This document shows positions 17,083-26,457 of a stretch of 64,000 nucleotides of DNA, piece by piece (positions within the stretch are counted from its first letter, which is position 1; the number at the start of each line of letters is the position of its first letter). Position numbers and translations under genes: made by a program. The DNA lies in NCBI GenBank assembly GCA_963836005.1, contig CAWIHS010000003.1:124001-188000 (forward strand), given 5' to 3'. The stretch comes from CAWIHS01 sp963836005 (lineage in GTDB: Bacteria > Pseudomonadota > Gammaproteobacteria > GRL18). Below the pieces are notes generated by a model. It made no database searches. It was not told the DNA's origin and saw only the letters and a program-made list of their open reading frames with translations.

Positions 17083-18255
17083 CTACGCCAGGATCTTCTC
17101 TGACACTTTTCTAGCCAGACTATCCAGATCATCTTCAGTTACAATCCGGCCACCCGCGTACAGTTGAAATTGGGATAAAAATTCATTTTCCTGCCATTGA
17201 CACGCTCTTATAATGACCGGGATCATTTCCAGCTCCTGTTTCTTATAGCGTACCAGCATAATCGGCAACTCTTTATGTTGAATATATGCAGAATTCAGAA
17301 AGTCCGGGGATATCAGTAATATCGCTATGCTCGCTGCATCCAGAGCGGCAGCGATAGACTGATTCCAGTCGTGTCCTGCTTCAATGCCAATTTCGTCGTA
17401 CCAGATACGGTTTTGGGAATCAGGAATATACTTATCCAGACGCTGGAAGAATTTATCTCTCCAGGCTTTATTTTCATGACCATAGCATATGAATACCCTG
17501 GTGATACATGCCTGTACCAATTGTTTGGCACCCAGATACACTTTATCTTGCCTTGTTTCAGGTTTACAAATCGTATTATGTCCCTTGTTGACGGGTATGG
17601 GAGTCACCCCCGGAATAACCGCATCAGCACTTTCTTTGCTGACCTGAATTATGTAGCGTAAACCATAGAGTGATTTCCTGGCTTCGTAGTAAATTTTAAT
17701 ACGCAATGCTTGCGTTTTAACAAGATCACGAAATGCATCGTTTAGTTTTATTAATAGCGGATTCCTGTAAGATAATTCTGCTACAGACTTATGCAAAAAT
17801 TTAAGAGCAAATTTTGGGATGTGAAAACCCAGGTGTGATGTTGAAATAAATACCACACCCCTGGTTTGATTGAGTATTTTTTTCCACTGTGGTTGTTGCG
17901 AATCCCGGGCGATAAGAAGAAGTTGCTTAACAAGCAACCCGCCTACACTATGGGCAATAAAAACGACAGGCCTGGCGCCAAAACCATTGACTTCCAGATC
18001 ACCCAGGGCGGTAAGGGCCTGATCCTGAAGCGGCATACGATGACCCTGCACAGCAAAAAAACCCGACTCGTATTCCAGCGTCCAGATCCCAACTGATGGC
18101 AGGTCTTGACCAAGCCAGTGAGGAAAAGATTCTTTAGTCCCGGCGCCATGCTGCTGCCAGGCCTTTATTCCACCCTGTCGTGCTCCATGGACAAAAACCA
18201 CATCGCAGTTTCGTTCTGGATTTTCACAACCGGAGATCGGGTATAGCTGACTCAT
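17083..18255 (-). CDS. Alpha/beta hydrolase fused to a C-terminal TIR domain
   Basis: Residues 15-230 are a PGAP1/SERAC1-like serine hydrolase: VVFVHGARQGG, nucleophile Ser103 in FIAHSVGG, probable Asp211 in SADAVIPG and His226 in GHNTICKP. Residues ~253-390 form a TIR domain (RVFICYGHENKAWR, IWYDEIGIEAGHDW, AILLISPDFLNS, HKELPIML) with a candidate catalytic Glu329. Lipase/esterase plus TIR architectures occur in bacterial conflict systems; here the hydrolase is likely the effector or the TIR the NAD-directed part, which cannot be decided. A decayed relative that keeps only the first ~35 residues of this hydrolase lies upstream at 18636-19241. Confidence 0.87.
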   Translation of the reverse strand: MSQLYPISGCENPERNCDVVFVHGARQGGIKAWQQHGAGTKESFPHWLGQDLPSVGIWTLEYESGFFAVQGHRMPLQDQALTALGDLEVNGFGARPVVFIAHSVGGLLVKQLLLIARDSQQPQWKKILNQTRGVVFISTSHLGFHIPKFALKFLHKSVAELSYRNPLLIKLNDAFRDLVKTQALRIKIYYEARKSLYGLRYIIQVSKESADAVIPGVTPIPVNKGHNTICKPETRQDKVYLGAKQLVQACITRVFICYGHENKAWRDKFFQRLDKYIPDSQNRIWYDEIGIEAGHDWNQSIAAALDAASIAILLISPDFLNSAYIQHKELPIMLVRYKKQELEMIPVIIRACQWQENEFLSQFQLYAGGRIVTEDDLDSLARKVSEKILA

Positions 18256-18336
18256 ATTTATATCAATGGATGCACTATCTTATAAGCAGTTCAGGATGAG
18301 CATTTTGTGTAACTTATCAATAAGTCCGTGCACAAT

Positions 18337-18432
18337 CCCCTCCCTCTATCAGGGGGAGGGTTAGGGTGGGGGTTAAATATTTGATTATTCACATTACCCC
18401 CATCCTGGCCTTCCCCCTTAAAAGGGGAAGGA
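18337..18432. repeat. Pair of facing G/C-run repeats (family D)
   Basis: CCCTCCCTCTATCAGGGGG with GGGTGGGGGTT is mirrored by ACCCCCATCCTGGCCTTCC with AAAAGGGGAAGG. The same motif pair recurs at 31458-31640. Each half can form its own hairpin. A further strong hairpin (GGGGGCTCCGCCCCC) lies at 18587-18601, downstream of the decayed TIR-FGE copy on the minus strand. No gene is seen between 18256 and 18635. Confidence 0.7.
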
Positions 18433-18635
18433 ACTTGAACTGCACAGACTTATTGAGAAATTACCATTTTGTTTTGTAACTCTCTCTAAACCTTAGTCCG
18501 GAAAAAATCTTCCCTCAAGTTCAGCTGATTATGGCAGTCCTGAACGGCTTTAGGCAAGTTATGACGGGCCATCAAACATTTTCCATGGGGGCTCCGCCCC
18601 CATACCCTCAAAGGGTAAAAGCAAAAAGTAAAAAG

Positions 18636-19241
18636 TTAAAGCGTCCTGGCGAGCCGAAACCCGATATTGAGGAAGATCGTATTCGGCAAAGGTCACCTCG
18701 TATTGGCCGATTTCAAAATCCTTATTGAATATCACTGTCCGAACATACTGTTCATTGTCATCCCCATGGGGATCACCCATCTGAAATTCACCCTTTGGGA
18801 TGCGCATCATTTGCGGCACAACCACCTCGTGTCGTATACCAGCGCATTTTTATCAATCCCGCTATTACGAGTGTTATTGCTTATTTGAGATGCTTGACTA
18901 ATAATAAGCACGACTGCACCGGCAATCAATAAAAAAACTATTACAATTAAAAAAGGACCACGATCAACGTGTTCTTTCACCTGAGCAACCTTACTTTGAT
19001 CATGCCTTACCTGGTTCACAAGTGCAATATAATCTATATCCTCCTCCGAACCATTCCATCCAATCAGACGCCACGTATGCAGCCCTTCAAAACGAAATGG
19101 CAGCTCCGTTTCCTCAATCAGGAAAGGAGCTCCTCGTGCCTGCCAATTCTTCACCGGACCTTTGCGTGCACCATGTATAAAAACAACATCACAATTACGA
19201 TCAGGATTATCTCAACCTGATATTTTGAATAATTGACTCAT
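18636..19241 (-). pseudogene. Decayed hydrolase/TIR-TM-FGE mosaic, copy 2
   Basis: From ATG at 19241 the frame gives MSQLFKISG, a TGA, and then DNPDRNCDVVFIHGARKGP, a close match to the N-terminus of the hydrolase-TIR protein. It passes directly into the C-terminal TIR segment PFLIEETELPFRFEGLHTW (same as copy 1), a transmembrane segment (FLIVIVFLLIAGAVVLII) and, after a frame break, MMRIPKGEFQMGDPHGDD and EIGQYEVTFAEYD of an FGE domain. A further deletion joins this to the terminal NIGFRLARTL at 18636. The TIR N-half and the FGE core are missing. The remnant shows that the ancestral protein was TIR-TM-FGE. Confidence 0.83.
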
Positions 19242-19311
19242 ACTTGTGCACCAATATATTGCTGTCTTAAATTATAAATAATAAAAAAAGACAATGTAAT
19301 AAAACTCATTA

Positions 19312-19340
19312 TTCGACAATAATTCATCCGATGCTATACT
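19312..19340 (+). promoter_or_regulatory. Predicted sigma70 promoter of the hydrolase/trypsin/DRHyd operon
   Basis: TTCGAC (19312-19317), a 17-base spacer and TATACT (19335-19340) with an extended TGC in front. The first gene starts at 19462 with AGGAG upstream, leaving a ~115-base leader. Confidence 0.55.
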
Positions 19341-19461
19341 TTTTTTATCTTGCAATATATGGCGATTGAGCAGGTTCATTTATTAGTACCAGACTCTGTC
19401 TGGGTAGAAAATCCAGATTTTAAAAAAGATTCAGCGTTTCCATATCACAGGAGAATCACTT

Positions 19462-20409
19462 ATGCCACACGTCACTTTTATTCATGGTATCGCCAACAAA
19501 CCCCCCAGTGAAAAACTGCTCGAAAACTGGGAAGCTTACCTCGCACAGGGAGGGCTGGATCTCGCAGCTGAGGGGGTCACCACTTCAATGGTTTACTGGG
19601 CCGATATCTTGTACGCAGAACCACTCGCTCAGGAAGCCGATTTTGAAAGTGTAGAGGAAGGCCTGGGTGCCATGGAAACGGACGAAGAACTCGAGTGGAT
19701 CGATGATCTGCCAGATGAAGAGAAGGTCTTTGTGGAGTCGTTTCGCAAAAAACTCAACTTTGATCAAGCCTCACCTGAGGAAGACGACTATGAGCCACCC
19801 TCCTTGCAGGCAAATGAAGATGAACTGAAAGCACTCCCCTTCGAAGCCATCCCCCTGCCCTGGTTCATCAAGCGTCGTGTCATGAAAGCATTGCTTAAGG
19901 ATGTGCATCACTACCTGTTCAACGCAACATTCTCCCCGCGCCCTGGAGAGGTATACCAGGTGCAGGATCATATCCGCAGCCTTTTCGTAGATCAGTTAAA
20001 GAAAGATACCTCAAATTTAGAAGGACCACACGTTGTAGTGAGTCACAGCATGGGTACGGTGATCTCCTACGATTGCCTGAAAAATGTCTCTGCCTGCCCT
20101 ACGATCGATGCCTATATGACAGTGGGCAGCCCGCTGGGGATCAGCGAAGTCTATGACAACTTCAAGCCCGAATATCAACAGCACGATGCTTTTCCTTCAG
20201 AGAAGGTTGGTGGCAATTGGGTCAATGTCTACGATCGCCTGGATCCGGTGGCCTTTGATGCTCGCATCGCCAACGATTACCGTAAGGACGGGAATAAAGT
20301 AGTCATTGACGAACGTGTGCATAACTCCGGTAAATGGCGCCACAGCAGTTATAAATATTATGGGCAACAGGCACTCTGTGAGCATCTGAAAGAGCTCCTT
20401 GGCATTTAA
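19462..20409 (+). CDS. Alpha/beta hydrolase, first gene of a conflict operon
   Basis: The fold begins VTFIHGIANKPP (strand plus oxyanion loop), and the nucleophile is Ser196 in VVSHSMGTVISYD. NVYDRLDPVAFDAR offers the acid and KWRHSSYKYY the histidine. An acidic insert (~60-120, rich in Glu/Asp) sits between the first strands and the nucleophile. No export signal. The next gene begins 16 bp downstream and a third follows, so this is a three-gene unit. Known related bacterial neighbourhoods combine such hydrolases with TPR-trypsin and DRHyd-TPR proteins (described by Burroughs and Aravind as relatives of the eukaryotic ASK1 signalosome); the match is from memory of family features. Substrate unknown. 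Confidence 0.83.
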   Translation: MPHVTFIHGIANKPPSEKLLENWEAYLAQGGLDLAAEGVTTSMVYWADILYAEPLAQEADFESVEEGLGAMETDEELEWIDDLPDEEKVFVESFRKKLNFDQASPEEDDYEPPSLQANEDELKALPFEAIPLPWFIKRRVMKALLKDVHHYLFNATFSPRPGEVYQVQDHIRSLFVDQLKKDTSNLEGPHVVVSHSMGTVISYDCLKNVSACPTIDAYMTVGSPLGISEVYDNFKPEYQQHDAFPSEKVGGNWVNVYDRLDPVAFDARIANDYRKDGNKVVIDERVHNSGKWRHSSYKYYGQQALCEHLKELLGI

Positions 20410-20425
20410 TTGAGCAGGAACAGCA

Positions 20426-22189
20426 ATGAGCAAAAACATAAATGATCTACTCAAACAGATCAAGACGGCTGCCAGTGCTTATGATGCAGATGAAGTGCAA
20501 CACCTATCTGGTAAACTCGTGAAATACATCCAGAAAAATATCGCCTCTGATCCAAAGGGTATGGCAAAAGAACTAGATAAAGCGATCAAAGTCTTCGATC
20601 GGAAACACACAGAAGAACTCTGCGCCCAACTGGTTGAATATTTATATTCTAGCGAAACACCCTATCCCCTGGTCGAATCAAAAAAAATCCTTGGCACCCT
20701 TCGCCGGAAGCGCTATTTTGATTTAATGAGTACCATAGCCGATGTATTGATTCAAACGGGACAGGATGAACCCAATATACGTCGTCAATATGCTCAGGCC
20801 CTCATTGACCAGGGATATCTCAGTGCAGCCCTGGATGTACTGCAAAAACTGGAACAACACTGCCTTGGAATTAAAGATAACGCCGAATGGGCCGAGGCCA
20901 GAGGACTTACCGGTCGGGCCAGAAAGCAGATTTACATGGAGGCTGCTGCAGAAAAACGACCGGGTACTCTTGCTAATAAAAAGGCCTGCGAAAATCTGCA
21001 GCTGGCCATCTCTGCCTATGCGGGAGTCTATGAGAAATCAAAGCAGAACCTCTGGCATGGTATCAATGCAGTGGCCCTGCTGGAGCGCGCTAAAACAGAC
21101 CAGGTAGATATAGACAAAAAAATATTTCCCAAAGCCCAGAAAATCGCCAAGGATATCCTTCAACAGATTTTGTCAAAACAGGAACCCGATTTATGGGATG
21201 ATGCAACCGCAGGCGAAGCCTGCCTGGCATTAAAGGATTTTCCGCAAGCCTTGGATTGGATATACAGATACACTCAGGACTCACCCGATGCCGATGCCTT
21301 TGATTATGCCAGCACCCTGCGTCAGTTTGAAGAAGTCTGGGAACTTGACGAAGGAGACAAAGAACAGGCTCAGATCCTGCACCTTTTACGCGCGGCGCTT
21401 TTGCGACAGGAAGGCGGCCGTGTGGAAATCGACAATCTGACTCAAACCCTCGCCACCGCATCGGCTCTGGAAGCAGACAAACACTTTGAACAGGTCCTGG
21501 GTAAAGATCGTTACAAAACTTTCCAGTGGTATTGCACCGGATTGGACCGTGCTGCAGGTGTAGCCCAGATCCTTGATCGCTCTGGCAACGGACAAGGCAG
21601 TGGTTTCCTTGTCCGTGGATCAGATATCCATCCAAGTTCTGGGGAAGTCTGGGTGGTGGTCACTAACGCGCATGTCATCAGTGATGACTCGCTTGAACAA
21701 AGTGCTACTCCAGCTTCACTCCCGGCAGACGAAGCCCGTATCCGTTTTGAAGCTCTCGATCCAGGGCAGCAATATGCCGTGAAAGAGATCCTTTTCAGTT
21801 CACCACGTTCCGAACTGGACTGCACCATAGTGAGCCTGCAGTCACCGGTCGAACACGCAAAACCCTATCCCATTGCAAAACGTCTCCCGCTGGTGGGTAA
21901 AAATCAGCGGGTCTATGTCATTGGTCATCCTCGTGGCGGCGGCCTGTCCTACTCCATTGATGATAATCTTCTGCTGGATCATGAACAGCCCAGAATACAT
22001 TACCGCGCCCCCACCGAAGGGGGCAGTTCAGGCAGCCCCGTATTCAATCAGCAATGGGATTTAATAGGATTACACCATGCGGGCGGTATGACCATGAAGA
22101 AACTGAATAATCAACCCGGTTATTATCCTGCCAACGAAGGCCTATGCTTCCAGAGTATCCGCGACGCAGTGGCAGCCAAGCTGGGTTAA
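20426..22189 (+). CDS. TPR-repeat protein with C-terminal trypsin-like serine protease domain
   Basis: Residues ~1-375 are helical TPR-like repeats (YAQALIDQGYLSAALDVL, NLWHGINAVALLERA, ALDWIYRYTQDSPDADAF). The second segment resembles the TPR-S/DUF4071 region of ASK-type proteins. Residues ~390-587 are a trypsin-like protease with GQGSGFLVRG, His416 in TNAHV, Asp465 in ELDCTIV and Ser535 in GGSSGSPV. There is no signal peptide, so the protease is presumably cytoplasmic and triggered through the TPR part. It starts 16 bp after the hydrolase gene. The third operon gene also carries TPRs of the same type, which would allow direct pairing. Confidence 0.88.
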   Translation: MSKNINDLLKQIKTAASAYDADEVQHLSGKLVKYIQKNIASDPKGMAKELDKAIKVFDRKHTEELCAQLVEYLYSSETPYPLVESKKILGTLRRKRYFDLMSTIADVLIQTGQDEPNIRRQYAQALIDQGYLSAALDVLQKLEQHCLGIKDNAEWAEARGLTGRARKQIYMEAAAEKRPGTLANKKACENLQLAISAYAGVYEKSKQNLWHGINAVALLERAKTDQVDIDKKIFPKAQKIAKDILQQILSKQEPDLWDDATAGEACLALKDFPQALDWIYRYTQDSPDADAFDYASTLRQFEEVWELDEGDKEQAQILHLLRAALLRQEGGRVEIDNLTQTLATASALEADKHFEQVLGKDRYKTFQWYCTGLDRAAGVAQILDRSGNGQGSGFLVRGSDIHPSSGEVWVVVTNAHVISDDSLEQSATPASLPADEARIRFEALDPGQQYAVKEILFSSPRSELDCTIVSLQSPVEHAKPYPIAKRLPLVGKNQRVYVIGHPRGGGLSYSIDDNLLLDHEQPRIHYRAPTEGGSSGSPVFNQQWDLIGLHHAGGMTMKKLNNQPGYYPANEGLCFQSIRDAVAAKLG

Positions 22190-22311
22190 ACTCTGTAGCC
22201 AAAAAAATTACCGAAGACGCAGCACTTCAAAGTTCTATCCTTGAATGGCTGCATCAAACGATGTTTAATTCATTTTTTACATATTAACAAATTTAAGAAA
22301 GGCTCCCAATA

Positions 22312-23685
22312 ATGAATAATGAAATAACTGCCGGTAAATCAAGCTGCTTTGTCGATATGCCTTTTGGCAAAAAAACTGATCCAAAATCGGGCATCGAAGT
22401 GAACTTTGACCAGATCTATAATGAAGCGATCAAACCTGCTGTTGAAGCCACAGGGATTGAATGTATCAGAGGAGACAAGGAACGCACTGGCGGCATTATC
22501 CATACGGCTATGTTCGCACGTTTGCTGTTATCCGAATTTGTCGTAGCCGATCTGACCATGGTCAACCCCAACGTGTTTTATGAACTGGGAGTTCGCCATA
22601 CGGCACGTCCCTATTCGACCATTCCCATATTCGCCACCATCAGCGAATTACCGTTTGACGTGAGTCTGGTGCGTGCGATCCCCTATGATCTTGAAAATGG
22701 CCAGATCTCCAAGCAGGCAAAACAAGCGCTTATTAATGCAATACAGGAAAGAATCGAGCGCGTTCTTCAAGGTCCTCTGTCTAAAGACAGCCCGTTATTT
22801 CAACTTTTTGATAAATTTCCAGGCATTCAGATGAGTCATGAGGTGATCGATGTATTTCGAGACCGCGTTGAATATTCCGAAGAAATCAAAGACAAGCTGG
22901 AAGATGCCAGACTGGCTGGAACTAAAGAACAGGTACGCGATGCGATCAAGTCGATCCAGTCTGAGCTGGGAAGCCTTAAAATTTTAGAGCGTGGGATCCT
23001 GATCGATTTGTTCTTATCCTATAGAGATGCTGAAGCTTTCGATGACATGATTGCGTTGTATGACGAGCTGCCATCTGAACTAAAAGATTCAATGATAGCC
23101 CGGCAGCAATACGGGTTTGCTTTAAACCGCAGAGGCGACTGGCGAAAAGCCGAAAGAGTCTTAAGCAAGGTGATTGAAGACTTTGGTGAAAGCGCAGAAA
23201 CCTACGGCTTGCTGGGCAGGATTTACAAAGACCGATACAAAGCAAGTGAAGAAGATGATCCTGCCAGGACAGGCTACCTGGAAAAAGCAATTGCTGCCTA
23301 TACCCGTGGATTTGAAGCAGAACCCATGGATTATTACCCCGGGGTCAATGCTATCACACTATTAGTGCTGAAAAATGATCAGGAGTCACGCGAAGAAATC
23401 AAACGCCTGTTGCCTTTGGTCATGTTTGCCGTAATACGCCAGGGCGGCGCCGAGTCCAATGATTACTGGACACTTGCGACTTTACTTGAGCTAGCCATAC
23501 TGGACGAAGAAAAAGATTTGGTCACTAAAGTGTTACCACGATTACTGGCAACCGATGCTCAAGGCTGGATGTTTCAAACAACCCTGGACAACCTGAGTTT
23601 AATCTATAAGCAGCAGACAGACGATGATTACAAAGCCGTTATGCAGGAATGCATGAAAAAAATAAGAGATAAAATTGAAACCTGA
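22312..23685 (+). CDS. DRHyd (deoxyribosyltransferase-like) domain fused to TPR-S/DUF4071-like repeats
   Basis: Residues ~10-130 show the pattern CFVDMPFGKK, FDQIYNEAIKPAVEATG, GGIIHTAMFARLLLSEF, ADLTMVNPNVFYELGVRH. This is the Rossmann-like fold related to nucleoside deoxyribosyltransferases and TIR, with a probable catalytic Glu in FYELG. Such domains are predicted to process nucleotides such as NAD derivatives. The C-terminal ~220 residues are TPR-like helices with YYPGVNAITLLVLK, the same motif type as in the upstream protease. It lies 122 bp after that gene. Likely role: sensor or second-messenger enzyme of the operon. Confidence 0.82.
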   Translation: MNNEITAGKSSCFVDMPFGKKTDPKSGIEVNFDQIYNEAIKPAVEATGIECIRGDKERTGGIIHTAMFARLLLSEFVVADLTMVNPNVFYELGVRHTARPYSTIPIFATISELPFDVSLVRAIPYDLENGQISKQAKQALINAIQERIERVLQGPLSKDSPLFQLFDKFPGIQMSHEVIDVFRDRVEYSEEIKDKLEDARLAGTKEQVRDAIKSIQSELGSLKILERGILIDLFLSYRDAEAFDDMIALYDELPSELKDSMIARQQYGFALNRRGDWRKAERVLSKVIEDFGESAETYGLLGRIYKDRYKASEEDDPARTGYLEKAIAAYTRGFEAEPMDYYPGVNAITLLVLKNDQESREEIKRLLPLVMFAVIRQGGAESNDYWTLATLLELAILDEEKDLVTKVLPRLLATDAQGWMFQTTLDNLSLIYKQQTDDDYKAVMQECMKKIRDKIET

Positions 23686-23723
23686 ATAAACTCGCGAATA
23701 ATTGGACATCCAGATTCACATCT

Positions 23724-23755
23724 TAAGCTATAGGCGAGATTGTATATCCTGTCAA
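23724..23755. promoter_or_regulatory. Conserved upstream box shared with the patatin-TIR gene
   Basis: TAAGCTATAGGCGAGATTG here and TAAGCTATAGGCAAAATTG at 29547 are the beginnings of a 32-base match (26 identical). It lies 285 bp before the DUF4062-NACHT gene. The rest of this 355-bp gap holds a solo REP-like element at 23796-23813 and nothing else recognised. Confidence 0.4.
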
Positions 23756-23795
23756 ACTGTTCTAATATAAAAACAAACAGTTTTAAACTACCACT

Positions 23796-23813
23796 TGCAC
23801 AATGTAAGACCTG
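23796..23813. repeat. Solo REP-like element
   Basis: TGCACAATGTAAGACCTG is identical to part of the inverted repeats bordering the RAYT gene at 9158 and 10246, with no transposase nearby. Confidence 0.6.
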
Positions 23814-24040
23814 TCACCTACCTATGCTTATGTCTTGTCTGGTTTCACCTAAAGTCTCATTCATATTCACGAAATCACAGGATAGATTAGACGCTATTCC
23901 GATAAATAATTTGAACTGTGTATTGACTATCCAAGTGATAATCCAGCCTACTCTCTCTAAAATCAATATGCTAAGAAAGTCTTGCACAACCCGTTTGAAC
24001 ATAATGAGTGATCTCCTATTTTTATTGACAGGATTCAACT

Positions 24041-26335
24041 ATGCGTAAATCGCCCAGGTTGTGTGTTTTTATTAGTTCTCGCATGGCCGAGCTTCAATAC
24101 GAACGTAAACTAGTTCGTTCTGCTCTTGATGAACTTAACGTAGATGCCTGGATATTCGAAAAAGATGCGGGTGCCCGGCCTGAGTCTACAAAAGAGACCT
24201 TTTTAACGGAGCTAGGCAAAGCAGACCTGTATATCGGTATATTCTGGAAGGGCTTCGGCATTTACACCATTGAGGAGTATGAACATGCCGTTAAGCTTGG
24301 GAAAGATATATTAATCTATGAAAAAAGACTCGAAATCGAGAATGACCGTGACCCTGATCTTGAGGCATTTCTGAATAGAGCAAGAAACGTGGAAACTGGA
24401 CATACGATTCAATGGTTCAATACCCCTGAGGAATTGGTACAATATATCAAGTCAGATATTAATGCCCGTCTGGTCGAGACTTACCGCAAAAAAACCAGTC
24501 GGCATCCAAAAGCAAACTTCGTGCTTTCACTTGCAGAGGAAAAAGAAAGAAATTCGCAGCTCAATTTATTACATAGAGTACAGTCATCCTGGATTGATGG
24601 TGTATTAAAACAATCGTTACATAGTGAGGCGCAGATTATCCTGGGTAAACAGCAATGGAATGCAGCGGATAAAAATCCATGGAGGCAAATCATAGAGCTT
24701 CCAGACCAATCTCAAGTCCCTGTTGAACAATCCAATATAGATACTTTTGATCAATCTGGTCGCTCCTTGCTTATTCTCGGCGAACCAGGGTCTGGTAAAA
24801 CCATGACATTACTGGATTTAGCCCAGGAATTAATTAAACAGGCTGAAAGTGATCCATCGAAAGCGATTCCTGTGGTTCTTAATTTGTCCTCATGGCTCTC
24901 CAAACGCGAATCCATCTTTGACTGGCTTGTTGAGGAGCTGAACAGCAAATACCAGATTCCAGAAAAAGCGGGAAAAAAATGGCTGAATGAGTTTAGCATT
25001 ATTCCCCTACTGGATGGACTCGACGAAGTTAAGGCCGAAAACCGTTCGGATTGTGTCACAGCTATTAACACTTACATTTCTAAGAACATGCTCCCCGGCA
25101 TTATCGTAACCAGTCGGCTTGATGAATACAAAAGCCTTTCGGAACGACTGCAACTCAGCCGTACAATACGGCTTCAACCCTTAACATCTGAACAAGTTGA
25201 TGAGTATATATCCCGTTCCGGAAAAAAGCTTGATGGCCTGAGACAAGTGCTCAAATCAGACCGTTCCCTAAAATCTCTCACCGCAACGCCCTTGATGCTA
25301 GATGTGATGAGTATCGCCTACAATGATGTTACTGCTGAATCATTATCCGATGTGAACCTTAATACCCCACAAGTATGGCGTAAACACATCTTTGATGCCT
25401 ATGTCGATAAAATGTTCAAGCGCAAAGGTCAAAGAGAACAGCCATATTCGCAAGAAAAGATGATGAAGTGGCTTGCCTGGTTCGCTAATGGTATGCAACG
25501 TCAAAATCTGGCTATTTTTTTCGTGCACCAACTGAATCCCGACTGGTTCAAAAGCAAAGAAGAAAAACAAAAATTTAGTGTCATTCACGCTCTCCTTTCT
25601 TTTTTCTTTGGTCTTACAATTCGACCCATCTTTACCGGTCCAATCAGCCTGATATTCCTGTTCTTCCTCGGCCCAAAAATTCAGGATCCATTGAACCAGA
25701 CTTCAGATGTAAATGATCTTGTACTGCATTGGTCACGAAAAGAGACTTTTGCCAGCATCTCCAGAAGTTTTTTAAAACCACTTCTGCTGGGAATTCTATT
25801 TATTTTGTTATTCCTGTTTCTGTATAACAAAGGCCACCCTGTTCAGCCGCTTACTTTCGGCCTTTTCCTTGCCGCTTACATTGTTCTAAATGCCATGTTT
25901 GCAGCACTCTTTAAAGGATTGAAAAAAGAACCACTGAAAACAGAACTGGTTCAACAAATGAATAATATCATCATGAGAAATTTTTTAATGCTTGCAGTGG
26001 GAGGTTTTATTTGCGGCATAATTATCGGGCTTGTATTGAGTGGATTGATTGGTAGTCTAATTCCAGAATACAGTCTTTTACTTATTGTTGGATTTGCATT
26101 TTTTTGTGGCGTATTTACTGTATTTGCACTTCTTATGTGGTATTCAGGGCCTTTTGCTTTACAAAATATTGCGATGCTCAGTTCCATCTATTTTATCGGG
26201 CGAGGCCCCTTTAACTACTTTGTATTCCTCGAATATGCAACACAACTCTTATTTCTGCGTAAAGTGGGCATTGGATACATATTTATTCACCGTTTACTGC
26301 TTGAGTACTTCGCAGGCACTGAAAAGAAGAGTTAA
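24041..26335 (+). CDS. NLR-like protein: DUF4062-NACHT-transmembrane
   Basis: The N-terminus (RLCVFISSRMAELQYERKLV, GARPESTKETFLTELGKAD, IGIFWKGFG) is a DUF4062-type, TIR-like domain. A NACHT STAND NTPase follows: Walker A GEPGSGKT at 247-254, Walker B LLDGLDE with Asp325/Asp328, and TSRLDEY as sensor-1 Arg. The last ~240 residues (from ~515) contain several transmembrane segments (ISLIFLFFLGP, LLLGILFILLFLFL, GGFICGIIIGLVLSGLIG). The layout suggests ligand-triggered oligomerisation with membrane disruption as output, as in other bacterial NLR-like systems; this is inference. The TM end faces a protein on the opposite strand that shares only the DUF4062 module. Confidence 0.87.
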   Translation: MRKSPRLCVFISSRMAELQYERKLVRSALDELNVDAWIFEKDAGARPESTKETFLTELGKADLYIGIFWKGFGIYTIEEYEHAVKLGKDILIYEKRLEIENDRDPDLEAFLNRARNVETGHTIQWFNTPEELVQYIKSDINARLVETYRKKTSRHPKANFVLSLAEEKERNSQLNLLHRVQSSWIDGVLKQSLHSEAQIILGKQQWNAADKNPWRQIIELPDQSQVPVEQSNIDTFDQSGRSLLILGEPGSGKTMTLLDLAQELIKQAESDPSKAIPVVLNLSSWLSKRESIFDWLVEELNSKYQIPEKAGKKWLNEFSIIPLLDGLDEVKAENRSDCVTAINTYISKNMLPGIIVTSRLDEYKSLSERLQLSRTIRLQPLTSEQVDEYISRSGKKLDGLRQVLKSDRSLKSLTATPLMLDVMSIAYNDVTAESLSDVNLNTPQVWRKHIFDAYVDKMFKRKGQREQPYSQEKMMKWLAWFANGMQRQNLAIFFVHQLNPDWFKSKEEKQKFSVIHALLSFFFGLTIRPIFTGPISLIFLFFLGPKIQDPLNQTSDVNDLVLHWSRKETFASISRSFLKPLLLGILFILLFLFLYNKGHPVQPLTFGLFLAAYIVLNAMFAALFKGLKKEPLKTELVQQMNNIIMRNFLMLAVGGFICGIIIGLVLSGLIGSLIPEYSLLLIVGFAFFCGVFTVFALLMWYSGPFALQNIAMLSSIYFIGRGPFNYFVFLEYATQLLFLRKVGIGYIFIHRLLLEYFAGTEKKS

Positions 26336-26457
26336 AGAACTTTGGTTATCAACAAATTTAGGAGCATTATCTTCAGACAGCACAGATCTACCATGAATAA
26401 TTTAAGTCGCATAACCTGGCTTGACTTAAATGAAATTAATTTACTTACCAAGGTAAC

